Source: Dysidea avara
Lineage: Eukaryota; Porifera; Demospongiae; Dictyoceratida; Dysideidae
Length of the DNA stretch: 64,000 nucleotides
Assembly (NCBI RefSeq): GCF_963678975.1
Contig: NC_089275.1
Span: forward strand, 25,295,977-25,359,976
Direction: 5' to 3'
A program made the translations under genes and the position numbers. Positions within the stretch are counted from its first letter, which is position 1; every line of letters begins with the position of its first letter. The notes under the pieces are model-generated. The model made no database searches. It saw nothing but the letters and a program-made list of their open reading frames with translations, and had not been told where the DNA came from. This document shows, in pieces, positions 46,327 through 57,884 of the stretch.

Positions 46327-46388
46327 TTATTTAGAACGACCTTTCTTCCTTGGACTTTGGGAATCATCCTTGGCAGGCCTTTGTTTTC
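46327..46388 (-). CDS. Candidate terminal exon, basic tail
   Basis: After an acceptor (ACATTAAAG) the frame reads KQRPAKDDSQSPRKKGRSK and stops. Its entry phase (1) is the same as that of the candidate exon at 38874. No upstream exon placed. It could be a chance frame. Confidence 0.25.
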
Positions 46389-46719
46389 CTTTAATGTAAT
46401 TAAACACAAGTATATAAGGGTGAATGCCTTATTGTGCCTAAATATAAAATATACTTACAGTACATAATTATTCATTTACACGGTTTGTGTAATAATATCT
46501 ATAATACAAATGTCCTATTGTATGCATCACTAGTTGCACATAAATAGCTGCCAAAAATGAAGTGCATGTGCATAGCCAGACTTTTGGTGATGTCACTACA
46601 TAACATTACAGCTAGGTAATACTAGAGGGAAGGCATACCTTGGTGTGTGAAGCACACTAGCATGTGAAACATACCAAGATTGGAGTCTGGGAGCATGCTC
46701 CTCCAGAAAATTAGACCCT

Positions 46720-47010
46720 CTGAGCATAGGCGGATCTGAGAGGGGACCAGGGGGCTTTCCCCTCCGGCCCCTCTGTCGCCTCTCTTGGACTTACAGGACT
46801 ATATTGGCACCAGAAACAGGAATCAGCATTCGCACTGTATTCAGAAGTACAGAAAGCCAACAGGCAAATAGAAGATAACAGTTATAAATGCACTTTACAA
46901 TTATAAACCGTATACACTGTGAAGAAAATGAGACAAATAAGTTTGAATTTTTGTGCTAAAGATCGAGATATTCTAATAGAGCAGTCACTACTCTAATAGA
47001 ACAGTCACAA
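46720..47010. repeat. Dispersed repeat carrying two CTCTAATAGAG-type motifs
   Basis: The start GCATAGGCGGATCTGAGAGG and the end (AAATAAGTTTGAA, GAGATATTCTAATAGAGCAG, CTACTCTAATAGAACAGTCA) match 8085-8335. Confidence 0.6.
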
Positions 47011-47229
47011 TTCTAAAGCCATTAACCTACAATTTTTTTTTGTGTAAATTATTACAAAACTACCTTATGTTTACTATTTTATATGCTTTGCAAAGCATGC
47101 AAACCTAAGAGGCCTAATTTTAAAAAAATTCTCAGAAGATATTCAACTAGAGTCTTATGGAAAGTGTATGTCCTTATTCATCCAGCTACACCAGACAAAG
47201 TTATGTAAATAAATATAACTTGTGTACTA

Positions 47230-47488
47230 CAGTGGAACCTCAGTTATCCGAACCCCTTGGGACCAGGGGTGATCCATAAGTCTGAAAAGTCCATATCTCT
47301 GAAGCTGTGTATAAGTGTATAAAGATTTTTTTTTAAATTATCAGTATTATCAACTACCCTACTAGAACAGTCGCTCTAATAGAGCAACTGTTCTAATAGA
47401 ACTCTAATAGAGCAGTTATTTCCGTAGTTCGGTTAACTGAGAATCCAGATACACTGTAAGTGAGGTCCGGATAACTGAGGTTCCACTG
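47230..47488. mobile_element. pogo/Tigger-like MITE with TA target duplication
   Basis: 24-bp terminal inverted repeats beginning CAGTGGAACCTCAGTTATCC, 23 of 24 matching, flanked by TA on both sides. This terminus is typical of pogo/Tigger transposons of the Tc1/mariner superfamily. The 259-bp interior has no transposase but includes a cluster of CTCTAATAGAGCA motifs (47352-47418). Confidence 0.85.
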
Positions 47489-47629
47489 TATAGAGTTCCA
47501 TTCTTCTCCTATTAGTGGATTTTATCCTATAGCTTCTTGCCCCCTCAGCCCTCCTAGCAGTGTCTCCTAGATATGCTTATACCTCTGAGATTGAATTTAG
47601 AATGATTTCAGCAGTTTGTTACAACCACA

Positions 47630-47880
47630 CAAAAACAGCCAAGCTGTGAAAAAATGGTGAAACCTGGGTGGGAAAAGTTGTGAAATCAAAGGTGGTGGCC
47701 AAGAAATGGCTGCAATGATGTTAATGCTAATAAATTTTAACAATGTACACAGCCATTATTAAAATTTTTTTAGCATTAACATCATTGTAGCCATTTCTTG
47801 GCCACCACCTTTGATTTCACAACTTTTTCACCTAGGCTTTTTAAGGCTGCACCATTTTTTCACAGCTTGATTGTATTTGT
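47630..47880. mobile_element. Foldback element, family J copy 2
   Basis: Long palindrome: the GTGGTGGCCAAGAAATGGCT arm and its complement GCCATTTCTTGGCCACCAC, with GATGTTAATGCTAA and its complement towards the centre. The outer ends CAGCCAAGCTGTGAAAAAAT match copy 1 at 38437. Confidence 0.8.
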
Positions 47881-48177
47881 GTGGATTTCACATATTTCTG
47901 TACTTTATAAAACCCCGAAACCAGCCTATGGTTGACTTTGAGGTTTGTTTTTACTCACATTTCTTCTTTTCTATGCAGATATAATGATGATTATTGAAGA
48001 CAGACTTATAAATGTATTTCATTGCATGATTTAATTCAATATTTGATAATATTAATGTAATACTCTAATAGAGTGCACATTTTTTTGAGGACTTCTAATA
48101 GAACATACGTAGAATATTCTAGAACAATCTAGTACTTCTATTGGTAGATCCATGAAGTTACAAATGTTTGATTAGTA

Positions 48178-48325
48178 TAGGTAATCACACACATTTGAGT
48201 GCAATTAGGGAATAATTGTATGAGTAACAGTCAAAATTGCACAAGGCGAAGCCAAGTGCAATTTTGGCTGTTACGAGTACAATTATGGAATAATTGCACG
48301 AAAATGTGTGTGATTGCCTACTAAT
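48178..48325. repeat. Palindromic repeat of ~148 bp
   Basis: Arms GTAATCACACACATTTGAGTGC and GCACGAAAATGTGTGTGATTGC, with inner arms GTAACAGTCAAAATTGCAC and its complement GTGCAATTTTGGCTGTTAC. No coding content. Confidence 0.75.
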
Positions 48326-48434
48326 CACATAGTGACCACCCTTCATGGTCTGTGTAGTACATATCTATCCAGTTCTATGTGGCCATTAACTTCTACCAGG
48401 TGATTGCATCATCCTTCTTTGTATCACATCATTT

Positions 48435-48608
48435 GTTGTTGCACTTAAAAGGCTTCACGTGTCAGTAATTCTGATTGGCTACTTAAAATGTCTACATATG
48501 TTGCACTAAAAGGCTTCTATTGTCAGCTTATTTGATTGGCTATTTATTATCACTTTCTTGTTGCACTTAAAAGGCTTCTGTTATTCTGCTATTTCATTGG
48601 CTACTTTA
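48435..48608. repeat. Three ~60-bp imperfect tandem units with ATTGGCTA
   Basis: Each unit holds TTGCACT(T)AAAAGGCTTC and, about 25 bases on, TGATTGGCTA or CATTGGCTA. ATTGG is an inverted CCAAT box, so three are regularly spaced here. Confidence 0.6.
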
Positions 48609-48647
48609 CAGTGCAATTACAGAAACAAGGCCATGTGATTTGGGATG

Positions 48648-49932
48648 AAGGTTACGGAATAGTTTAAAATGCGTGGGCGGAACAAATTACAAAACCTGCT
48701 TTAAACCAAGCAGGGATAAATAATTTCAAAAACTGTGTTGTGTTAGCAATACAACTAATTGTGCTTGTTTGTTTTTACTACAGAACAACGACTGTTCTTG
48801 GGTGTGTGGTCCACAATAGAGTGATGTTTAATAAAAACGCGCCACCGAAAACCAGACTAACAGATTACTGAATCCTTATAATTTCAACACAAGTTACTAA
48901 ACAACTAAAATATCTAGGTCCTGTGGAAGCGATTTTTTAAGTTACTGGTTGTATAGATGTTTTATTGAACTTTTAGTACTTTTTCGAGTGAAACAAGCTC
49001 TTTGAAGGCTTGTATCTGAGTCACTGGGAAGAAACATGCCAAAAACGCTTCCACAGGACCTAATAAATTTAATATACAGTATCACTATACCCCAGAAATG
49101 CCAATAGAGCCTACAGCTTTTGCTGTATTTGGCGGCGGAAAAACATGGTAGTGACAGCTGGAGCTGAGCAATGTACGGGCTAGTCTCGTGCCCAGCCGGG
49201 CTCGCGCTAATGCGCAAACACCGTCTGGTGACAATGCTCAAGTTTCTTGGGCCCGGAAGTGCGATCCAGCCAAAATATTGGCTGGCCAATCAGAATCGAC
49301 GAGTTGCATAATCGCATGAATGTATTGGAAGTAGACGAAAAAGCAGACTATTTAAAGCCATTTTATCAGAAGTTACTCACCTATAAAAAAAATAGGTTGT
49401 CCAAGATGTTTGTTGTCAAGTTGTTTTTCCGATCTCACTGTATGAATTGTGACTCGACGTTTAACCAGAAATGAAACGTGTCCTCTACTAATACAATGAA
49501 TGAAGAGATCGCAACTAGTAAATTCCCTATTCTGAGTTTTACTTTATTCCTACCCATTTTCGAATGGTTTTTTCACTGTTTTAAAATGATTATGCAACTC
49601 CTTGATTCTGATTGGCCAGCCAATATTTTGGCTGGATCGCACTTCCGGGCCCAAGAAACTCGAGCATTGTCACCAGACGGTGTTTGCGCATTAGCGTGAG
49701 CCCGGCTGGGCACGAGACTATGTACGGGCTGGCTTATTTGTGTTACTACAACAAATTGTAGTGTTCCACCTGCCTCAAACTACACTGTAGCTACATAAAA
49801 ACATTAAATATGAAGGGCTTCACCTTCATTTAAAACTTTTCACGCTGCTAGCCTGGTTTTATGGGCTTCTCAAAAAGTAACGATAGGCATTCAAAATTTT
49901 GAATGATTGTCTGTGACTGTACCGTAGCCTTA
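48648..49932. mobile_element. TTAA-flanked DNA transposon A, copy 1 (with a nested element)
   Basis: About 745 bp of element A excluding the nested element. Ends GGTTACGG ... CCGTAGCC, with TTAA at the right and TGAA at the left, compared with an intact TTAA pair in copy 2 (54151-55632). The two copies are colinear, for example CAGGTCCTGTGGAAGCGATT-like blocks and TTTGGCGGCGGAAAAACATG. No transposase. Confidence 0.75.
49181..49720. mobile_element. MULE-like foldback element B nested in A, 9-bp duplication
   Basis: 540 bp with inverted arms of about 117 bp starting TAGTCTCGTGCCCAGCCGGG. Flanked by TGTACGGGC on both sides (49172-49180 and 49721-49729). The other A copy (54151-55632) has the uninterrupted empty site. 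Long inverted repeats with 9-bp target duplications fit Mutator-like elements. The arms are far more GC-rich than the surroundings. Confidence 0.85.
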
Positions 49933-50036
49933 ATTGCACTCCTACTATTGGGACTAATGTATGGCAAATTAAATCACTATGTGATTATAAGCAGAGAAAT
50001 TTCATTTATAAAGCAGAAATTAAGTGAAGTGATCAG

Positions 50037-50112
50037 CCAAGGTAGTAGTGGTTCAGTGGTTAAGGATGCAGGTGTTAGGTATGGAGGTCCCTGGTTCAAA
50101 CTGCGGTAAGGG
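50037..50112 (+). mobile_element. tRNA-like SINE head
   Basis: GTGGTTCAGTGGTTAAGGAT resembles an A box and GGTTCAAACTG a B box, spaced as in a tRNA. The acceptor stem does not pair and no 3' structure follows, so it is a SINE or pseudo-tRNA rather than a tRNA gene. Confidence 0.5.
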
Positions 50113-50179
50113 TTTTTCCAACATTTTTTGCACACCTTTTTTACCCCGCGGTGACTGCTCTATTAGAGTATCTTGATTC

Positions 50180-51880
50180 CGCGATTTTACACTTGCTTGG
50201 TTTTTGCTTTATAACTTTGTCACTGTAACTCTATCACTATTCAAACTATCAAAAGGCACTGCTACAATGATCAGCCTATCTACACACCAATTTTCAAGTT
50301 ATTTCTATACTCAGTTTACCCTGCAGCTGTGACAGAAGTTTGATCTGTTTTTACGTGAATAAATGTTCATAACTCCTTGAATATTCCTCAGATTTACAGA
50401 AAACTTGGTACGTGAATCCACCATTACATGCTCTTCATTTGTGCCAAAGATCGAGGCAATCGAGTTATACGTTTGTATTTTATAGCAATTTTTGCAAACT
50501 GTGCAAAAAGAAATCGAAGCCCCTGTATGGCATAAGAAGAAAAAAACAAAGAAATTAAAACAAAACTTTGAACACCCCTATCTCGCAAATTCCTGTTGCG
50601 AATTTAATCAAATTTACTATGTGGCGTACCCTACCTGAGGGACAGCTATAATGCAAAAATGGTGTGCTTTGGAGAAGGGGCCATGGAGCTATGCACGTGT
50701 GAAAAAGCTGTTTTCTTTCTTCCTGTCAATATAGTCGCCGGCTTTCTTGGCCGCACGACACACTACTGTGTGTCTTGATACATTGATTTGACTGTTGTAT
50801 TAGGGTGAATTCTCTATAAGGGTATCTCAATATGGTAAGCTTTCTAACCAAAGTCTAAATACATGCCACCTAGGGGCATGGACCTGGGTAGCTCAGGTTC
50901 TGGCTATGCCTCTGGTGCAAGGGACTGAAAATTGTATATCACCTTAAGTTGTGTAATTTCCACATCAATGCATAAATTTATGGATGCTGTTTAATGGGCG
51001 ATATTTGTGCAAAACCTGTCATTTCATGATAAGATTAACATAGGACTAGAATACTGTAGTTGTGCATTTTAGGTGCTTTATTGTGCCATGAACTACACAA
51101 GTGCCATTATCATTCTATGACTTACGGATGATTGTTATACTCGCTATGGCCAATCAGTGAACACTCAGCTGGATAACACAACAGCTTGAGCTAAATTTCT
51201 ACAAACCAGAAATCACTCCATATTTTGGTGCATGACTTGCCATGTCACTACTTTTCAATTGCTTTATGATAACAAGCATAATAGTAACTTTAGTACCAAT
51301 TGTAGCACTGGAGATAATGACCACATGTACAAAGTGTGAATTACATGTATGTTACCGGTCATACAATGATGTAATGACGCCAATAGGATGTGACTTATGG
51401 TGCCTTATGCTGTGTACATGACTTTTCGAATTCTTTTGAGAAAATTATTGTGTCCAAGTAAAAGCTTTTAAAAGAAGAATGTTTATGAAGCTGTAATACA
51501 TTAGGTTTTTGGTTATCCAACCATTTGTTCGACTGAATTGATTATTGTGACTGCTCAATTAGACTATTTCAATAAATGATGTTTGTTCAATTAGAGTATA
51601 CAAATAAGTTCTAACATACATGTACAGTACATGTATATGTGGGAATTGGATTATATTTCAACAATTCACTTATCCAAATGCTCAACATTAGACTGTAAGT
51701 TCCTCTGTAAAACATACATTTAAACACCCATTGTAAGTGATGGCATGATATGCAAGACAGTTTCTTTCATTTCCAGCTCACTTATAACATGACCACATCA
51801 ATCATTTCTTCCGTACTTACTTAACAATGGTTTAACACGCATATACAATACACGCACGTATGCACGCACACACCAACACC
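50180..51880. other. Non-coding stretch
   Basis: No gene recognised. One motif variant lies at about 51550-51600 (GACTGCTCAATTAGAC). Confidence 0.35.
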
Positions 51881-51885
51881 TACAT

Positions 51886-52692
51886 ACAGTAGTGGTAAAA
51901 AAAGTGTTTTTAAAAATGCAAATGTTCTGCTTAGAGAATGCAAATGCAACGCAAACGGAGCACAACCGCATCAATAGCAAAAAGGAGTATACAGTGGTAC
52001 AAACCTCCATCAAACTACAACAGTACAATGTAGGCTTAGTCATTGATAATAACAGCCTTATCTACTTAGCTGTAATCTGCCTAATAGGAAGCGAATGGTG
52101 TTTACAAACAAAATATGCCTAGCTTGTACACTATCTGATGGCTACTGTACATATAGTTTTTATATACAGGTAGCTGCTTCTAACCCATGTGTATTTATTT
52201 CTTTTTACCCAGCTAGACATCCACAGCTTACTTTGCCAGCAGCGGCGAAGGGAAGAGGAATTACAGCTAACTGCCTAACCTGCTGGCCAAAGACGAAACT
52301 CTTCATTTTCATGTAGCTAGAAATATTTATTTAATGTACTGTATACACTAACATCAGTATGAGAAAACTCCTATTAGGTAGCCGAGTAGCGGCTCTGCCA
52401 CAACACTTCACAAAACAAACACTCACCATTTAAACCCCCCACAGCCATGCTTACTGATTCAGCAGTTTGGGCTCTAACTTAATGCTTTTGCTTAATCATT
52501 TTGTAACTCAAGGCAACCCTTATGGATATATCCTGAGTATTATAGTTAATGACTAACTCAGCTGCCTCGTACACTTTTGAGCACAGTCATAGCCTGTCAG
52601 TGAACGAATCGCTTAATAAACTTTTGATAAATAGCTATGCTGTGCAAATTGTTTTATAATGTTTGTGTGTGTGTGCGCGTGCATGCGTGTGT

Positions 52693-52758
<66 letters not shown>

Positions 52759-53119
52759 GATATTTTTCAGTCCAACATTGGTCACTCAGTAGACTTTCCT
52801 GGCTGGTCACTATAGGCACTTTCAACAAATCTAAATCATAGGAATGCACAGATACAAAAACAATAGCTATATGATTGTTAACCTGATACATAGACCATCA
52901 TGCTGTTGAATTATGTGTTTAATTGATTTATTAGTTAGTGCCCAGCCTTCCTTCAATGCTCCGTAACTGGTAAGCCTAAAACCCCATGGAAGCTGGAAAG
53001 CAGACGCAACTTAAATGAAACTCAGATGTAATGCAAACAGAACACAGATGCAATGCAAACGTACCATTAGAGAACACAATGCAAATGCAATGCAACAGGA
53101 ACTTTTTTGACCACTACAG
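51886..53119. mobile_element. Probable Tc1/mariner-type non-autonomous element
   Basis: The left end TACAGTAGTGGTAAAAAAAG and the complement of the right end TACTGTAGTGGTCAAAAAAG form a ~21-bp inverted repeat beginning with TA, as in Tc1-like elements. Both subterminal regions repeat ATGCAAATGCAA-type words. It includes a long (TG)n array and no transposase. Confidence 0.6.
52677..52752. repeat. (TG)n microsatellite
   Basis: Roughly 35 TG units with minor interruptions, inside the element above. Confidence 0.95.
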
Positions 53120-53135
53120 TACATATTACACATAT

Positions 53136-53390
53136 TAGGGACCTGCAGAATAAGCCAAAATAATTTTGGGAATAATAAGTGGTAAAATAAATCAGAAATA
53201 ATTCTGGAATAATAGGATGATTTTGTAATTGATTGAAATTCATAAATTTCACTTGCAGTATAATATTAAATTATCTTGGAGACCAGAGGGGATTATAACG
53301 GTCGGTCAATGGACATTTACCAAGCATACAAGGCATTTGTCCTAGCACACAAATTTAAGTCGGACAATGATTGTCCGATCACGTGACAAC
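53136..53390. repeat. Inverted partner of 55880-56236
   Basis: Starts TAGGGACCTGCAGAATAA and includes AGAGGGGATTATAAC and GGCATTTGTCCTA. The complements of these three blocks occur in reverse order at 56236, 55945 and 55920. Confidence 0.55.
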
Positions 53391-53413
53391 TTACCTCACA
53401 CTCCGATATATAC

Positions 53414-53521
53414 AACTGTAGAAGTTATAAACCAATCTATCTACAGAAGTTATAAACCAATCTATCTACAGAAGTTATAAACCAATCTATCTACAGAAGT
53501 TATAAATCAATCTATCTACAG
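53414..53521. repeat. 25-bp minisatellite, about 4 units
   Basis: Unit ACAGAAGTTATAAACCAATC plus TATCT, nearly identical copies in direct tandem with no spacers. Confidence 0.9.
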
Positions 53522-54150
53522 CAGTAGCAATAATATATACCTAGCGAGCCATTGTATACGTAGTTAACTATAGTCTACACAATACACGGCCAAATTCTTG
53601 GGACTAAAGCGGGTATGGATGGGAATGGAAATGACCAATAGAAAATGGCTAATAAAAGCTCCGAGTCATTGTCTAACTAAATGTCACCAAAACATGCTTC
53701 TTTGCACTCTTTGAATTGTAGTGTTGCTGGATTATTCCACAAAACAATTGAATAATCTAATAGAGCAGTCGAACAATTCCATAATTAGCAAACAATGAAA
53801 TGCTACAATTTACTTAACTAATTAACTAACTACCTTGATAAAGGTAAAAGGTTTTTAAAGCATATTTATAAGACAGTGACTCAGCTGCAGGGCTTTGGAA
53901 TGCTGCATCCACAGCCTCAGGATGACTGAGGCTGAGTTACTAGATGTTGCTGTTATTGGATGGGCTGGCAAAATCACATTGCCAGGGATAACTAAGCTAG
54001 GCTGTATGCCTATATCCGGATTGCTTCCAGTAATCATTTGCTTTGTTTTCCTAGTTGGTTACATGGTTGTCATATATGCTGTATGTTGTATGTAAGCAAG
54101 TATCAGAAGTCTGTTAGTCTGTATGTTCGATTTTGTGTGCAACTATTATT

Positions 54151-55632
54151 AAGGTTACGGAATAGTTTAAAATGCGTGGGTGGAACAAATTACAAAACTT
54201 GCTTTAAACCAAGCAGGGATAAATAATTTCAACAACTGTGTTGTGCTAGCAATACAATTGTGCTTGTTTGTTTTTACTACAGAACAGCGACTGCTCTTGG
54301 GTGCGTGGTCTACAATAGAGCAATGTTTTATAAAAACGGGCCGCCAAAAACCAGACTAACAGATTACTGAATCCTTATAATTTCAACACAAGTGGCTAAA
54401 TAACTAAAATATCTAGGTCCTGTGGAAGCGATTTTTAAAGTTACTGGTTGTATAGATGTTTTATTGAACTTTTAGTAGTTTTTTCGAGTGAAACAAGCTC
54501 TTTGAGGCTTGTATCTGAGTCACTGGGAAGAAACACGCCAAAAACGCTTCCACAGGACCTAATAAATTTAATAAGGTAAATGCGGGTATTTCCGGACACT
54601 CTTTGATAAAACCGCTCTAACATTGCACTCTAAGACAAACTCTAGGAACCGTTGTAAAGCCTATCTTATGGTGCATCTGTAGTACAAATTTAGTTTCGAT
54701 ACAATCAACTGCTGAGGAGTTATAAACCGAAACTTAACAGCGTGTAAAAATGCAACATGCGGCTAATTCCAGACACTTCGAATAACAAGCAAGTAGAGCC
54801 TTCCACAGGTTACCAATCCTCTTTCACAAGTATAGAGACTAAAGTACCACTCATCTGCAGCTTATAAATCAAGTAGAAAGTTCATACCATTTGGGAGAAA
54901 GCAGCAGTGTGTATTTTTAAAAGTTTATGTAATTCGCAAATGTTTTCTTTGTATTTCAACCGAACAGCTGCTGAAAAATCAACTGCCACTCCGCCTGTGT
55001 TGCATGGATTCTTATGATTTTTGTTATGCAATTAGCCAAGGGTATGATCTTTCTATAACTCTTTGAAAATTGAAAATATGAACTAGGACTGACCGGTTAG
55101 ATTAACATTTTCAAAGTTTTTGAACAAAATTACCCATGATTGCGCTACAAATTTGTGTCAAACTTTGCGGTGGAATAACGGATTCACTTCAATTTTGGTT
55201 TGTAGATAGGCCATAGGACACTGCATTAGCATACCAAATTATAGGTCCGGGGATTCTACCATTGTTGAGAACGACCTAAGTGTCCGGAATTAGCAGCTGT
55301 CCGGAATTATCCGCACTTACCTTATACATTATCACTATGCCCCAGAAAAGCCAATAGAGCCTACAGCTTTTGCTGTATTTGGCGGCGGAAAAACATGGTA
55401 GTGACAGCTGGAGCTGAGCGATGTACAGGCTGGCTTACTTGTGTTACTACAACAAATTGTAGTGTTCCACCTGCCTCAAACTACACTGTAGCTACATAAA
55501 AACGTTAAATATGAAGGGCTTCACCTTCATTTAAAACTTTTCACGCTGCTAGACTGGTTTTATGGGCTTCTCAAAAAGTATCGATAGGCATTCAAAATTT
55601 TGAATGATTGCCCGTGATTATACCGTAACCTT
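54151..55632. mobile_element. TTAA-flanked DNA transposon A, copy 2 (with nested element C)
   Basis: GGTTACGG ... CCGTAACC between perfect TTAA duplications, as in piggyBac or Kolobok type transposition. Colinear with copy 1, interrupted by element C. Its right end lies only about 15 bases past the stop of the CARD gene. Confidence 0.8.
54574..55322. mobile_element. Non-autonomous transposon C, TA duplication, nested in A
   Basis: 749 bp with ~25-bp inverted repeats AGGTAAATGCGGGTATTTCC and AGGTAAGTGCGGATAATTCC (complement of the right end), flanked by TA. Element A copy 1 has the empty site. No ORF. Confidence 0.85.
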
Positions 55633-55647
55633 AAGAAGGGACAATAA

Positions 55648-57100
55648 TTATGGTGCATGCATGAGCTCTATAGCAGCGTCTTCAGTCCTCTGCTCATATA
55701 CTACTTCAGCTTGTACACCTATTTGAAGAAATAAAAACACCAATGCATTTAAATGTACAGTAGTTTAGATATTAATTGTATTTGCCTATCTAAGCATCTA
55801 ACCAAGATTTCCCTGGGAGGGGGTCCATGCCTTTATAACAATAACTTCCATCCTGCAGTTCTTGTAATGTCTGACCATCTTAGGTTCATGTCCGGCCAAC
55901 TAACAGTCTGTTAGGACAAATGTCCTTGCAGTCTTTAAGAGTTATAATCCCCTCTGTTGGAGACACCCCTCAAACTTAAAACCGGAATACAGATTGAGAT
56001 ACTCTAATAGAGCTACCCTGATAAAGCAGACATCCAAGTGTAAATGTGACTACTCTATTAGAGTATCTTGAACTTTACAATTGCAAGTAAATGCCTTACA
56101 GTTACAGAGGAAAACCAACGTAATTTGCTGTATTTCAGAAATCACTCCAGAAATAATTACGTAGGTTAAGCAAAGAAGAGAGTTGCTAGAAAGAATAATA
56201 GGGAGCTTTACAGCATAATTATTCTGCAGGTCCCCTACACATTCACATAATATGTATGCACAAGACATGCAGTGATACATACCGGAAAGTTTGCTCTCAA
56301 TAATCTTGAGGAGATCTTTATGACCTGCATGGTCTTTTTCATCCTTTAGTGCCTGAGTAAACTTCTTTACAACATTTCTTTTACTGGCTTTTGTCAAAAT
56401 TTCATTGACAACTGCTGAAAAACACATAGTGGGAGAATATCCGGTTCTTCTAGTGATGTCATTGTACTCAAATTGAGTCAATATCCCTTGTCTCATCAAG
56501 TGTGGTGAAAGAGAGTCAAAATCAACTAATTCTCTGGACTTCTGTTCACATAGAATGCAGATAAATTTGACAGTAGGATTAGAAGGATCTATAAAACGAC
56601 AAATATTATGAAAAAATTATTCAGTAGTTTGGATCAATATTTCACCACAGCATTGCATGTGATCCACTTGGGAGAAAACTCTTTGGTACATCACAATGAC
56701 ATACAATGGGTAAAATTCACATACTATATATATATATAAAAAAAAATTTTATTGCTTAATTATGTGGTGAAATACGTAAGACTTGAAATAAGAAAACTCA
56801 TCTAACTCACATACCATTGTATTTGCATATTGAGAGTAAAAATCTTTTGTTTTGTTTCTGCACATTAAGGACTTTGATAATCCAAACACTGAAATACACT
56901 GTCCAGTAAACTAGATTTTATGTACGCCTTTTAAACTCCCATAGTACAAGAACTGTTAAAGCTATTTAAAAACTACAAACACCCTTTTACTCACTGTTAA
57001 ATTTTGGTTTAAATGGTCCCATCCTTTGTCGCACCCAGAACTTCATGCTGTGATACAAAATAAATATCTCTTCATCTTCCCTCTTCACACAACAGGCCAT
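55648..57100 (-). CDS. Small CARD-domain protein (three exons, 160 aa)
   Basis: Likely a death-fold adaptor or decoy binding other CARD proteins in apoptosis or immune signalling. Exon 1 (56995-57100) begins MACCVKREDEEIFILYHSMK and ends in phase 1 (A|GTGAGT). Exon 2 (56283-56588) carries the CARD: SPHLMRQGILTQFEYNDI, then VNEILTKASKRNVVKKFTQA and HKDLLKIIESKL. This fits the pattern of helices 2-6, including the ...G.LT..E... helix-2/3 start. Exon 3 (55648-55718) ends the protein with LMHAP. All junctions are phase 1. Exon 2 would also accept, in phase, the zinc-ribbon exon at 62066, so a larger DEATH-zinc-CARD product by alternative splicing is possible. No enzymatic domain. Confidence 0.65.
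55880..56236. repeat. Inverted partner of 53136-53390, in the CARD gene intron
   Basis: Complement blocks to 53136-53390. It also contains two full CTCTAATAGAG-type motifs (55993-56008 and 56045-56070). Confidence 0.55.
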
Positions 57101-57884
57101 AACTTGGCTGTACTTTGCACTATGGACTTTCTCTTGACATCATGTTGCTCATCACATGATGGAAATTCAGTTGGTATATAAATATCATGTGATTAATTAA
57201 ATGGCTGATAATGAATGAAATGATTCAACACTTTGTAGCAGATGAGCTCCTCGTTGTATGTTAAAACTTTATCTACAGTTGGATAGTGTAGCGACTGGCT
57301 AGAAGCAATCAGCTAATACATCGTGATGAAGCCATGCATGCTAATGAAGTGACAATAGATTATTGATTGCACACACCTTTTTATGCCATAAGTAAACAAC
57401 ATCTGTCCATTGTTTTTGCTTTTGTATAAATGTTTTACAAGTTCACATTGTCATCAGTGGTTGTCCAAGTCATCATAAGAACACGCAACCTGTAGCTGAT
57501 CCTTCAAGGCCACGATACCTCTTACTTACAACAGCTTGCTCCTTGCCAAATAATTAATAAAATCTGTATTTCTTAAAATTCCTAATTTCCTTGTACCTGT
57601 GTTAATACAAAATGTCATTGATATACTGGTATACCCGTAAACCTGCATAATCCAGAAAACTGGATTTGATAAAAGAAATGAACTTAACATGCACAATACT
57701 TTATGGGCACGGTTTCTAACAGCCATATCTCATAAAGTGTCCATCCAGTCTCTCTTAGTTTGATCATAGAGATGAAAAGTAATGAAACTAGTGTTGCACC
57801 GATAACCAGCCAATTATTCTGCTAACAGACATTAAGCAACAGAAATAGCCGATACCGATAACTGATCCGATATCAAACAGTACG
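57101..57884. other. Upstream flank of the CARD gene
   Basis: No gene seen. TGTTGCACCGATAACCAGCC at about 57793 resembles a transposon terminus. Confidence 0.3.

Noticed and set aside
49247-49699. Protein-coding gene inside element B
   Set aside because: Frames partly follow the inverted arms, lack splice sites and match no family I know.
50037-50112. tRNA gene
   Set aside because: A and B box-like words are present, but the acceptor stem does not pair and the anticodon arm is poor; more likely a SINE head.
52613-52891. Thr-His repeat reading frame
   Set aside because: Produced by a (TG)n microsatellite; the same holds for frames at 18383-18653, 31104-31411 and 33281-33622.
53414-53521. 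CRISPR array
   Set aside because: The 25-bp units are in direct contact with no unique spacers, and the context is eukaryotic; it is a minisatellite.
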